DNA of 64,000 nt, from positions 558,001-622,000 of the forward strand of contig ML978127.1 in NCBI GenBank assembly GCA_010015805.1. The letters are read 5' to 3'. The notes under the pieces were generated by a model. It saw nothing but the letters and a program-made list of their open reading frames with translations. It ran no database searches and was not told where the DNA came from. Source of the stretch: Rhizodiscina lignyota (taxonomy: Eukaryota; Ascomycota; Dothideomycetes; Aulographales; Rhizodiscinaceae). The translations under genes and the position numbers were made by a program. Below, piece by piece: positions 20,589 through 32,152 of this stretch. Numbering within the stretch: position 1 is the first letter of the stretch; each line of letters starts with the position of its first letter.

Positions 20589-22074
20589 TTAACCGCTCAG
20601 TGGTGCAACACGCGCACTCATTGATTGGATGGGGAGGTCTCCATCAATGGCCCTCGCTGATTGCATCGGAATCCTGGAAGACATGTTATCGAGTGCGGGA
20701 GACGTGGATCGATCCGCACGAGGCTTCGGAGCCTGCAAGAACGTGCGGTCAGGGGACCTCGGGCTCCGTGGCGAGTTGGCCAGTACTTCAATAACGGAAT
20801 CCCTCTTCGAGTTAACCTTCTCTTGCGATGGGAGGTTTTGGTTGAAGCCACAGTCCGCCGCAACACGCTCGATGGACTTGAAATATTTGACCGTCTTGAC
20901 CTATCGACGCATAAGTGAGCGATTGCTCATGTAATGAGAGCATTCATTGTCATAACGGCTTCGTCTTACCTGGAGCTCCATGGTTGCATCTTCGTCGACT
21001 ACTATCAGTGCATGTTGGTGCATCTGAAGGCTCGATAGTGTCCACATGTGATTAACACCTGCGCAAGATGAGCATGTTAGTATGGAGACTGAGGCTTTAC
21101 AATGTGCATTGCAGGACTGCTTACCGCATTCGATTGTCTTCTGCAGAGCAAGGGCCTTGTGGGTGCCCGTGATTATTATCACAACTTCGCGAGCCTGAGA
21201 TATTTCGTCAGTGTGGCTTGCTCGTGGATTCATTCCGAATCGGGTAAGTGTAAGCGCAGTAAGATCCAGATTTGGGTGAATAATATTCACAGATCAAACT
21301 TTAAAGGCGCGCTACTTGGAGAAATTGCAGCTCGAGAATCCTTGATGTAAGACGAGACAATACTTACATCAAGCACCGTTTGGACGCCGACTGTCAGAGC
21401 CATTCTTGGAACCTGGGCCAGGTCGTTATTGAAGAATCTGGAGTTGGCAACGATAGTATCGTATGCCAGCGTCTTCACTCTCGTACGCGACTTCAAGCTG
21501 GATCCGGGCTCATTGAAAGCGATGTGGCCATCAGGTCCGATGCCACCAAGGAACAGCTCAATTCCGCCGGCCTGCTTAATCTTCTCCTCATACGCGATGC
21601 ACTCGGACTCAAGATCGGGAGCGTTGCCGTTCAAGATGTTTACGTTCTCAGGGTCGATGTCGATGTGTGAGAAGAAGTTCTTGTACATGAAGCTGTGGTA
21701 CGATTCGGGATGCTCTTCAGGCAGGCCGACATATTCGTCCATGTTGAAGGTAATGACATCCTTGAAGCTAATATCTCCCTTCTTGTGTCGCTCTACGAGG
21801 TGCTTGTAGATCAACATCGGGCTGCTGCCCGTTGGCAGGCCCAGCACGAAGGGCTTTTGCGGTGTCGGCGCAAATGCATGGATTCTGTCTACGAGGTGTG
21901 AGTTACAGAATCTGATGGACTGCAATCGATTCAAGATTGATTGGAGTGCCGACCTATGATATAGTCTGCAACATAGTTGGAGGCGATTTGAGGCTCGTCA
22001 CGAATGATCAAGCGCCTGTTTCAATAATTAGAGTGAGCTTGGGCAACTGTGAGTTTGCATGTGAATGCGTACAT
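20589..22074 (-). CDS. dam1: Glucosamine-6-phosphate deaminase (NagB family)
   Basis: Six exons on the minus strand: 22074-22073, 22015-21954, 21888-21368, 21194-21125, 21058-20970 and 20900-20589; 351 residues. The enzyme converts glucosamine-6-P to fructose-6-P and ammonia. GLPTGSSP binds the sugar phosphate. NMDEYVGL supplies D72, and [16 protein letters not shown] supplies D141, H143 and E148, exactly the positions of the E. coli NagB catalytic residues when translation starts as modelled. Exon 1 contributes only AT of the start codon: AT|GTACGC...GAAACAG|GCGCTTG gives ATG CGC TTG (MRLIIRDEP). The C-terminal ~70 residues beyond the core (KYFKS onward) are disordered. It is the leftmost gene of the GlcNAc cluster. 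Confidence 0.92.
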
Positions 22075-23391
22075 GGTGGAAGGCTCGAGGGCGGATATCT
22101 GGAGGGTGACTTGAGAGATTTCAGAGTTATCGGCTTAATTGAAAGTAACGAAGAGAGTAGGATTTGAGGTACTGAGGTATTTGGAAGCTAAAGAGGTTTG
22201 GAGATCACGAGAAATTATTTCGGAGGGTCGCTGGCAATAACGTCACACTGCCGCCAACCCAAGAGCTTCGTGAAGGGTCTCTCACGCTTCTGCCGGGTAC
22301 CAGCGGCTTCCAACGCAACGCTTACCACTGACCAATGATTCTTGACAGCGAGAGCATTCAGTGCTACCCCATCATTCTGGCACGATGGCACGACACAGCT
22401 ACCTTTCTTCGGAGGCTCGAAGCCGAGCAGCTGACACCTTAACGCGGGGACTCGAGCTTCCACAGCTCGGCGGCCAAGCTTCTAAGGGTCCCCGAAGCTC
22501 TCCACGGAATTGAGATCTGATTTGGTGGGTCAGACTAACCTCCCTCTGCGCCTCGCCGTACAAAGGCCATCCCTTCGAGGTGTCGTCGAGGGCATAAAAT
22601 TAACTCGGCGTTCATAGGGGCACTGCTTACCCTGGCAATTAACCCGGCGTGCAACGCCCGTATTCGGAGAGCGCTTGAGACGAGACGGTGCCATATCGAT
22701 GCTACTGTTTGAGCGGGGATGGTAAGTATCTGATAATCGATATCAAAGTCAAGAGGCAGAAGTACCACCGGGCAAATACATACATGATACATAGCTATCT
22801 TTACGAGGCGCCAGAAGGGGACGCTACTATCGGGAGCGGCAAGGTTTCCTAGGGTCGATTACCACGCGCCGCCCTGCTCGATGTAACGTTTCCAACGAAA
22901 CGTCCAATCAGCAGTCTGTTTGCTAACGGGGAAATCTGACCCTTGTACGCGAAGTGGCCTGTGGGTTGAAGACATTTTGCATGCGGTTCATCGATAAGCT
23001 CTATGATTTTGCTCCTTTACTGGATGTCTTGAACGTCGCACGCGGCGTAGCATTGTGCCATCTTCACTCACCCTACGTGTACGGTTATCAGGCCCCATCT
23101 TTTCTGCTCTTTGATTGCGACTCTTCTGCAGCTCGTCGGTAGCCTGCAGCACGCGACAGCCTCAAGAGCTGGTCCTTGCTTGTGCGGAGGTGTGGCTATC
23201 CAAACCTTCGGGATCCTCCAACGTTGAAATAGTTAAAGCTGCCCACTGCAACTCTACGACGTCCTCTGAAGACCTTCCACCCGTGCACGATCGGTTTGCA
23301 GTTTTGGATCTGCGATCTGCGTTGTCATTGAGTATTGTGCTGTTCGGTTAAACGTTTCACGACACAGCCAAACTTTTTCTTACTCGCCACC
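22075..23391. promoter_or_regulatory. Divergent upstream region of deaminase and transporter genes
   Basis: A 1.3-kb spacer between the head-to-head starts of the deaminase and the MFS transporter genes; a shared regulatory region for two cluster genes is likely. Short open frames inside it are not convincing. Confidence 0.5.
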
Positions 23392-25294
23392 ATGGCGGAG
23401 AAGTCTGGCCCTGCACCAGAGGTTGAGCCTCACTTGGACGAGTCTCAAACACTCGGACAGGAAGAATCTGGAGATGCTGTAAGACCGAGGAGATGGATAT
23501 ATCGGCCACTGAAGATTGGGCCTCTGAGGATACCCTACTATGCTAGCCCTCAGGTCCGCACCCTCCAAACTCCCATAACGCTCTGAACTGACAAGCCTTC
23601 AGGTGCAAATTGTGATCCTGGCCTTTATTGTATGTCTTTTCCACTTTTTTTCAGCCAAAGATGCGTTTTTGAGCTGTCCAGACATTGTCACTGGCATCGC
23701 CAGTCTCGATTCTATGAAGAGCTAGGAGGCTTACTCAAATGTAGTGCTTTATGTGCCCGGGCATGTTCAACGCCGTCAATGGCATGGGAGGTGGAGGTTT
23801 GCTAGGTAAAGACATCTGCGCCCCAAAAGTTCGCCAACCAGGACTAACATCCTTGCTTGAAGACCACAAAGTCTCCACAGACGCGAACGTCGGTGTTTAT
23901 TCAACATTTGCCGTGATCGGGTTCTTCGCAGGAACGTTCACGAACAGGCTCGGTATTAAGGTTTGTTCATGGCCATATATGGTGAATTGGGATTCTGGGT
24001 TAAAGTCCTAATGTTTCACAGACCGCACTTTGCTTTGGCGGTATCGGCTACAGCGTCTACATCTCCTCGTACCTCTGCTACAAGCACACCCAGAATTACG
24101 GCTACTCCGTCTTTTCTGGTGTCCTCCTGGGTGTCTGCGCGGGCCTGCTATGGTGCGGACAGGGAGCCATCATGATGTCGTACCCGAACGAGAGCTCGAA
24201 GGGCAAATACATTGCTTGGTTCTGGATGATCTTCAACCTGGGCGCCGTCGTCGGCGGCTTGATTGACCTTGGCCAGAACATTCATGTGACGACTAAGCAG
24301 ACTGTCAGCGACGGCACTTACATCGCATTTATGGTTTTGTCGGTCATTGGAGCTTTGCTCTCACTCACACTCGTTAATGCCAAGGACGTTATCCGCGAGG
24401 ATGGATCCAAGGTTATCCTGATGAAGAATCCGACGTGGCAGACCGAACTCTGGGGTCTCGTCGAGACCTTCAAGACCGATCCATACATCGTGTTCTTGTT
24501 CCCAATGTTCTTCGCTTCAAACTGGTTCTATACGTATCACTTCAACGACTACAACGGCGCCATCTTCAACACCCGCACTACGGCACTCAACAATGTGCTG
24601 TACTATCTCATGCAAATTGTCGCAGCCTTCATTTTCGGTTATATCCTCGATCTCGAGAACATCCGCCGAACCACTCGTGCGAGGGGTGTGTGGGTGGTGC
24701 TCTTCGTTCTGACTATGGCGATTTGGGGAGGTGGATATTCGTTCCAGAGAACCTACAACCGAAACCAAGTCAACCAGGTCGTCGCAAACCCGGATGATCC
24801 ACTGGCTAAAACACTGATTTACGATTGGAGTGAGAGCAGATACATTGGACCAATGTTCTTGTACATGTTCTATGGCTTCTATGACGCTGCGTGGCAGACC
24901 TCGGTCTACTGGTGAGTGTAATCTTCTTTGAGGTCAAGATGTACAATTACTCATAGAGTCTAGGTTGATGGGCGCTCTCACCAACAACGGCCGCAAACTC
25001 GCCAACTTTGCAGGTTTTTACAAGGGCATCCAATCTGCTGGCGCAGCTATCATCTGGCGTCTCGATGGCATCGGTATCCCGTACTGGAACGTCTTCGGCT
25101 CCACCTGGGGTCTGCTCGGCGGCTCACTGCTAATCGCGCTCCCTGTCATCCTTATGAAAGTCCGCGATCACGTGCCGCTTGAAGACGATCTCAAGTTCTC
25201 CGATGAGACCTTTGACGACGTCGCAGCGAAGCAAGATAGGAAGCTTGAGAACCCGAGTGTCGATTTGGGCAATCCCGAAGTGGAGAAGGAGTAA
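23392..25294 (+). CDS. ngt1: UNC93-type MFS transporter, probable GlcNAc permease
   Basis: Six exons, 23392-23553, 23603-23629, 23745-23805, 23863-23960, 24022-24911 and 24964-25294, give 522 residues; the start is in CACCATGG. About 11-12 hydrophobic segments are visible, for example VQIVILAFICFMCPGMFNA, VFSGVLLGVCAGLLWCGQGA and GLLGGSLLIALPVILM. The N- and C-termini are hydrophilic and acidic. MCPGMFNAVNGMGGGG and LLWCGQGAIMMSYPNE are typical of fungal UNC-93-like (DUF895) transporters. Assignment to GlcNAc uptake rests on position between deaminase, kinase and regulator genes, not on substrate residues. The 27-nt second exon is small but needed for the first membrane helix. Confidence 0.85.
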
Positions 25295-28228
25295 GAAGCT
25301 GATGGGGGATGTGTGAGCTTTTCTGGGATGATGATTTTCAATTGCAAAGTGCACTTGGGAATGGAATTTCTTTTTTTTTGGATACCGTCGTAACCGCAAT
25401 ACCAGATCGGCTTTGGCATTGTAAAGCGAGGATGGCGCCTTTACTTTTGCTCATACTCTGATAACACTTGCTCAAGAAGCTAATGAACACCCACCTTCCA
25501 AGAAAGACATGGCGCACCTCATGTTGCATATGTTCTATTTCTCAAAGGCTAACGTGAACAACAAGGATACAGTAAATGATAATCCAGCGTCAGAATTATC
25601 GCACGACAATTACGACACCCCTCAGAGCCCCATACACGCCATGCAAACAGCGACGAAGACGCAATGGTAGACACATCGGCGGCTGCGCTGGTGGTGATTG
25701 CGCTGAACAGCCTGGGCCGAACCAAATGCCGACCGCCCATTGATGGCACAGTAGCATTGCCCCGACCTAGGAGCCGCTTCAAGGATACAAGAATGTGTAT
25801 ATCACATGAAGGTTGGCTCCCAGGCAGGTTCGCGGGAATATGTGCAAGTTGACTAGAGTGTTGAGGGGCAACGATTGAGATCTCAAGGCATCTTGGGCAC
25901 AGACAGTGGGGAAAACGATCAACACAGTTTCATGAGAGACCTCATCCATGTTTGGAGCCGCAATGTCCTTACAGAATGGTACGGTCGTCACCGCTGGGTG
26001 AAACCCGGATACTATGGTACCGCCTCGGACTACAGGAAGATTGAATTTCTTCCTTCAAGCCGCGAATACAACGCTTAAAGGAGGCTAGGCCTTCGATAAC
26101 GACGCCGTAGTTAAAAGACCAATTCTAGACATACAGTAATCAGAACTACCAAACGCAATGCTTTGCTCTGCGTAGAGAATATGCGTTCCTCGGATGTAGA
26201 GGATGGTGCAGACGCCAAGAGTGGATCACTCTCTTCCTAGTGCCCGAGCAGGCCGACATGTAAACCGTTTAATAAACGTCTGGTGAGGTTGAGACAAGGT
26301 CCGATAGTGCGATGCACCGGCTGACTCGCCCGCTTACACGAATGCAATGATCGAGTCACCATGTACCGCCATCATAACTTAAGCTCGACCAGGCCGGAGC
26401 GTCGCGGGTCGCTCACAAGTGGTCATGAGGAAGTGGAAGGCACGAAGTGCATCAAATGCAGAAAACAGGTTTGGTAACGAGAATGGAAGCTGACATTGAC
26501 GACTTTTGGCGCAACCGCAGCGGTGTAACCACATCTAGACTGAAGTCTACCCCGCAAGCGACTCGAAGCGACTCAAAACATGATCGTGAGTGGGTGGCAG
26601 TCTATTTGTGGCTGCCTCGCGACTCAACTGGGAAATGCTACTGTGTCGTGAGAGCCGCCGCCAGCGGCACGCCGAGAAGCAAATACGGGACAGGAGTAAC
26701 CGTAGCACCATAGAAATGAACAATGTGGGACTGTGTGGATGAAGCAATAGTCCGAAGAATAATGATACCTCCTCGATTTGCACCGAGATGTGCAGGATTT
26801 CTGGATATACGTGAAGCTTCATGTAGAGTAAGCGCCGGATAATTGGAAAGTGCACTTGCAACTGAGGGCCGAACGGCGGATTCAGCCACAGATTGACGCT
26901 GCAAAACAAGCTGATATCGCGGCTCCGCACAGAGAGTCTCGGTCTCACCGCGAGGGATACAAAGCTACATGGCAGGTGACTTGCAGCGGCAAATTGGAAT
27001 TGGAAGCTCAACGTCGTCCGGTCTCAGGCATCGCAGTCAGACTGCAATGGAGCTGATCCTGCTTAGAAGAGTTGTCTTCACGTTACACTGGCGTCAAAGT
27101 GTGCGTGTCCTCATGCTGTGCAATCCACTCGAGGAACAGGTTGCGGATCGACGTGCCGCCTCCAACATTCGCGCTGTCTGGCGTCGAGCTCTCCACACCG
27201 TTGCATGTGGCTGTCCGGCGCCTTTACGAGGCGTGAACGCAGAGCGGGCAACGGGCCGCGGGCCACAGGCCACACGTGGGCTTCGAGAGAGCGGGCGGGC
27301 AGTAGTCCTACTTATGTGCCTAGCTGGGTCATGGCGAGACGCTCCGCATGCGGTGGAGCAGCGGTATGAAGCTGGCTGAAGACGCAGTCGAATGGAGCGT
27401 CGTGAATTTGAGGCAGCCGGCAGCCGCTTGGCCTGCTTCCAGTTAGAGCAGTTGATATGCAAAGGCAGAGGCAGGCGATCACCGGAATCATGCCAAATGG
27501 GCGAGTGGCCTAGCTGATCGAAAGGGAGCATAGCGTTGTAGCTTGGAGTTACATACGCACCCTCACGCAGCCCTGCGGCCCTGAGCCCAACAGGAGGGGT
27601 GTCGAGGGGTGGAAATAGCGCGGGCAACACGTTCGATCCTGCGAGCACGCGGCTTGCTCGTCCAGAGCGCCATCGGCCCCTGCGCGCTCGTTATATGGAG
27701 CCCAAATCTGCGTAAGATAATCCCGGTATTGTGCATCCAAACCTCACCACAACCACCACCACCGACCCACCAACATTACAGCCGCCTACCCCCGCTGCTG
27801 GATGCGGATGAAACGTTCCTTTCTCCAGCCTCCAGCTCGTCTGGCTTTGGGCTAGCATTTGATATTGCTCGCCCCCGTGTTGCAGCCATGCAGAATAGCG
27901 AAATCGGACGAATCCTTGGGCTATTGCTACCAGCTTCGCCGTATTCCGCCCTGACCTACCTTGCGGTGCACATTCGTTACAGGGCCATCCGCCTCCATTG
28001 CTAACGCCTGCCGCTGTACCTCGATCTGAGACCACGTTACACACCCTTGGGCCGACTCCTGAAACCCGTGGCCATATACATCGACACCCAGTTCGTCCAC
28101 GCGACCTCTTTCAGATCTTCGATATCCATATCAGCTTCAGATATACTTGGTTTCAACCTCTGCGACTTGAAACTTGAATCACGCCGGCCGCTCCACCAAA
28201 CCCCCGACCCCTCCCGCCGTCAGTCTAC
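25295..28228. other. 2.9-kb intergenic region within the cluster
   Basis: Frames up to 184 codons exist on both strands in the GC-rich part (27.0-28.0 kb), but they overlap each other and match nothing I know. The stretch just before 28229 is the pyrimidine-rich leader of the hexokinase gene, and a CAACCACCACCACC microsatellite lies near 27.75 kb. No gene is supported. Confidence 0.45.
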
Positions 28229-29967
28229 ATGTTGGACTTCTGGCAGGGCTTCCTCGCGGCATTGGGATCGCTCATCATGCTACCCTCTGTCGCGAAGACA
28301 ATTCTCCCTTCCATACCTTCCGCGAAGAAGCTCTACAATGTAGTCATCACAAGCGACCGGACGATGGACGAATTCCTGGCGGAGGTCAAACGGACGTTCG
28401 AAGCCCCGCTTCAACTTTCAGCGCTGCTCGACATCTCGGCGAAGCTAAAGGCGCAGTACAAACAGAGACTCTTGGAGAGCGATGCACCATGCATGCTACC
28501 TTCCTATAATCATACATTACCGACAGGTGAAGAGCGGGGAACATATTTGGCGCTGGACGTGGGTGGTTCAACATTTCGCGTTGCGCTGGTGGAGCTGAAA
28601 GGGAAGGATCTGGGCGAGAAGGGCATGGAGATTGTGAAGATGGTTTCATACAAGATAGACAACTCGATCACGGCGTTAAAAGGAAGACTATTCTTTGATT
28701 GGATGGCGGAGAAGATAGAGCAAACGTTGGCGGAGCCGGAAGTACAATCACATCGCGGTTCGAAGGTACTACCTATGGGATTAGCTTGGTCCTTTCCGGT
28801 TGAGTATGTATGCGCCAGAAGAGAGTTATGGCGGCCGCAATACTAACAAAAGCATAGGCAAACGTCCCCTCGAAGCGGCAAATTAAAGAGGATGGGAAAG
28901 GGTTTTGGAGCAGATCACGGGTGTGTGGACATCGACCTATGCGAGCTGATCATGGATTCATGTCGAAAGCGGGTTAGTATCCGCCTTTCAACTTATACGA
29001 ATGGCTTACTAACAAACGTAGAACTTGCAAGTGACTCTCGACGCAATCGTCAATGACGGTACTGCAACGTTACTCTCGCGAGCATATCGCGATCCAGCAA
29101 CCCGACTAGCGCTCATTCTGGGTACCGGAACTAACGCTGCGATACACCTGCCTGTGACTGCTTTGTCACAGGAGAAATTTGGACAACGACCCCAGAGCTG
29201 GCATGACGAAGCGACGCACGTACTTGTGAACACGGAAATGAGTATGTTTGGAAAGGGCATCCACAAGGTATCCAAATGGGACGATGACCTGAATGAGCAT
29301 CATCAAAAAAAGGATTACCAGCCGTTTGAACATCTTATTTCTGGCAGATACCTGGGTGAAATCGTACGCCTCATCGTTGTGGAAGCGGTCGCGGACGCTG
29401 GTCTCTTCGAAGGCAGGTTACCGGATGGCATGGACATTCCATACAACTTCTATACTGATCTGATGGCACAACTGGAAGCGTGAGTCACTCCACCTTTATG
29501 CGACATTTCATTCTGATACTAACTCTGAAACCGACAGTGATGAGACTCCAAGTCTTTCTAAATCAATGTATGCCCTTCAGAAAGCTCACCCCTTACCAGC
29601 TTCACATCCTTACACGAGAACGGATGTCGTCTATCTTCGGCAAATTTGCCAGCTGGTCTCTCAACGTGCTGCCGCCTACCTCGCCTCAGGAGTTCATGCG
29701 CTCTGGAGTTTACGACTGGACGAAGAAGGACTCTCGCCAGATGCAGAAGACCACGTGACGATTGGGTGCAATGGTTCTGTCATTGAAAAGTATCCAGGCT
29801 TCCGGGAACGAGCTCAAGCGTACCTGGACGAACTTTGCGTGAGAAGTGGGGGCAGGAGAGGCGGCATCGTACTCGAGATTGCGATCGAAAGCGCAATCTA
29901 CGGCGCTGCTGTTGCAGTATGTGCGCTAGAAGGGCAAGACGCGGGAGTTGATGGGAAGGTGGGTTGA
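28229..29967 (+). CDS. hxk3: Divergent hexokinase, probable GlcNAc kinase
   Basis: Four exons, 28229-28803, 28858-28972, 29022-29479 and 29538-29967 (introns 54, 49 and 58 nt), give 525 residues of the eukaryotic hexokinase fold. ATP phosphate-1 motif is LALDVGGSTFRVALVEL (108-124, canonical GGTNFRV). The sugar-binding loop reads LAWSFPVEQ (canonical FTFSFPVEQ). Phosphate-2 is LILGTGTNAAI (canonical GTGCNAAY). ISGRYLGEIVRL is the usual adenosine-side helix. VTIGCNGSVIEKYPGFRERAQ replaces the typical IGADGSVY. A hydrophobic N-terminal stretch (LDFWQGFLAALGSLIMLPSV) is unlike glucose hexokinases. The changes in sugar-contact motifs and the cluster position favour phosphorylation of GlcNAc at O6. 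Confidence 0.88.
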
Positions 29968-32152
29968 CGTGGGCATGGCGTGCGACGACTACGACATTAC
30001 ACCGCATTTTTGGGCGTTTGAGCTGGAGAACTAAAGCAGGCGGCATTTGTCCAGGCTTCTCCGATAGAAGTGATATGGGGATTTTGGGGCGTACAACATC
30101 CGCACTTGCATACTGTAGCACGGGTGGGTAATCTCATGACCATGTTGGATTGAAACGGAGCGGATTGGATTTGAGAGCATGTTGGCCTCTCGCAAGAGAG
30201 AGCGACTGGAAGTACCTGTACAGCTACGTGGAAGACAAAAATCTGACCTGCCGATGGGGTGGGCATAATGACTGGCATATAGCGCTCGCGGGACATGGGA
30301 TGATCGACGACGTTACATCGCAGGCTTCAAGAAAAAGTCACCGAGTACTTTTCTCGATTTAGATGTGGCACTGCCGGGCGTTTCCAAGCATCTGCAAAAC
30401 GATTAGCAAAAGCATTTCGATTGCACCTGTAATGATCGACAGGTCGTAATCGCAAGAGATGCTGTGGGCAGACTAGTGCTAGTATTAAAACCTCTGCCAA
30501 TATTGAGTGTTAGACCGCCTCACCGGTGACATCCATCCACGTCAATGTAGGAATCTGCCGGAACAGCGTCTTTTAAGTAAAGGATGAGGCCATCGTTTGT
30601 GAATGCAGCGTCTCCACGAATCGGAAGCTGCGTGGGCAACGTTTGCCCTTTGAGTCTTTGACGACCTTCCTAGACCGAGAACGGAAGCAAGGGGGAGTTG
30701 AAACGCCAGAAGGATAGCAATGGAACAGGACAAGCATATATGCATTAGCCTGATTTTTACACGCATTATACCCGGCGGTGAAATGTAAAGAGACTTTGAA
30801 GGAAATGCCAGCCCTAGCAAGGCTAACACACTAGCTGGATTCAAACACGTAGGAGACGCCGTATACAGATTCTTGAACCATATTCTCAACGTCCTAACAC
30901 GTCCTGAATCTATTTGGAAGTCATTATATAGAGATATTTCAGACAAACGCTTTCAGCAGGCGGTGGCCATTTGTGCTTCCAAATTGTATATTGTGGCTGA
31001 GGCATTCAGGGGCCAACAGCCACACGGCTACGGACAGTCCACCTGCAGTTTCAGAGGACTCATTCACCACTCTTTTTCTTCTGAGCCTACTCCAGATCAC
31101 ATTAAACTTACTAGTACTAACGTTCGATTTCCAAGTCTCTTGACCATAGCAAAATAAAGTCCGGTACGTTACGAAACTTGCTGGCCCAAGAGCTTCTTCC
31201 GCTAACGCAATGCAGTTCAAGAATGAGATCATACCAACATTTGGCGAAACATCAGCGTCCATCACGGAAAGCGGCGCATCGAAGTGGCTAGTATATCTTG
31301 ACTATCTCAAAGAGCTATCTGGAAGGACTGAAGATTCGGAATGGCGATAGAGGAGACTGAGAGTATAATGGATTTGCCTACCACTCAATGGACGACTCCT
31401 GCCTCTTCGTCCTCTGTCTCACAGAGATAACACCGGGATTCACGGAATTGACCAACTCAACACCGAGGCTTCAGGATTTTAAAGCCATAACCGAGTCACT
31501 CGATGCACAAAATCTCGGGAATGGCGAGCAAGAGTAATGGCAGTCAGTTCATCGAAGGGATGGGTTGCGATGGAGGAACCGGAGTCTCACCAAACAGCCC
31601 ACACAAACTGGGAAGCCGCAAGTGGCGATGCTCACGGTCACGGGATTCGCAGGATCCTCAGTTCGGCCCCCAACAAATGAGAGAGTCATTGACTGTGCAT
31701 CGCATTCAATTTTCAAAATCAGGCCTGTCCTCAAGAAACATTTGATCGCTACGGAGATATGTACAGCGGTAAGCGGAGGCAGCTTTGCAAACACCATACA
31801 CCAAACTTGGCAGCTCAAGGGCATTTGCGAGCGCCAGAGGTATCATAGGCCAACCACCGAATCCCAGAAGAACGATCAAGCCAACAAGATCGTTCGCGGA
31901 ATAGCCAAGGAGACCAACCTGCCCAGAGAACTGACAGGAGATTCGTCGCTTCATACCCAGGAAAACGTAAAAGATCAGAGCCAGCTGGCAGATATGCCGG
32001 CCTATACGTATGTTCGTCGCCTGCACCCAGAGGCGCCTCATTTCCAGTCAAATCGTATCTCATCTCCGCTTCCAAGTCATAGACGAGATGCGCCCTGACT
32101 ACTTACATATCCACCCCGTACACCTCTCCTCCCCTTCTCCATTCAATAGTTG
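29968..32152. other. 2.2-kb intergenic region within the cluster
   Basis: No supported gene. A minus-strand frame at 31706-32041 contains a hydrophobic run (VGLIVLLGFGGWPMIPLALA), and another frame overlaps it on the plus strand (31565-32098). Neither has splice partners or family similarity that I can recognise. Confidence 0.4.

Noticed and set aside
26970-28004. Frames of up to 184 codons before the hexokinase gene
   Set aside because: Both strands open, repetitive Ala/Arg/Pro composition and no homology signal; treated as leader or intergenic sequence.
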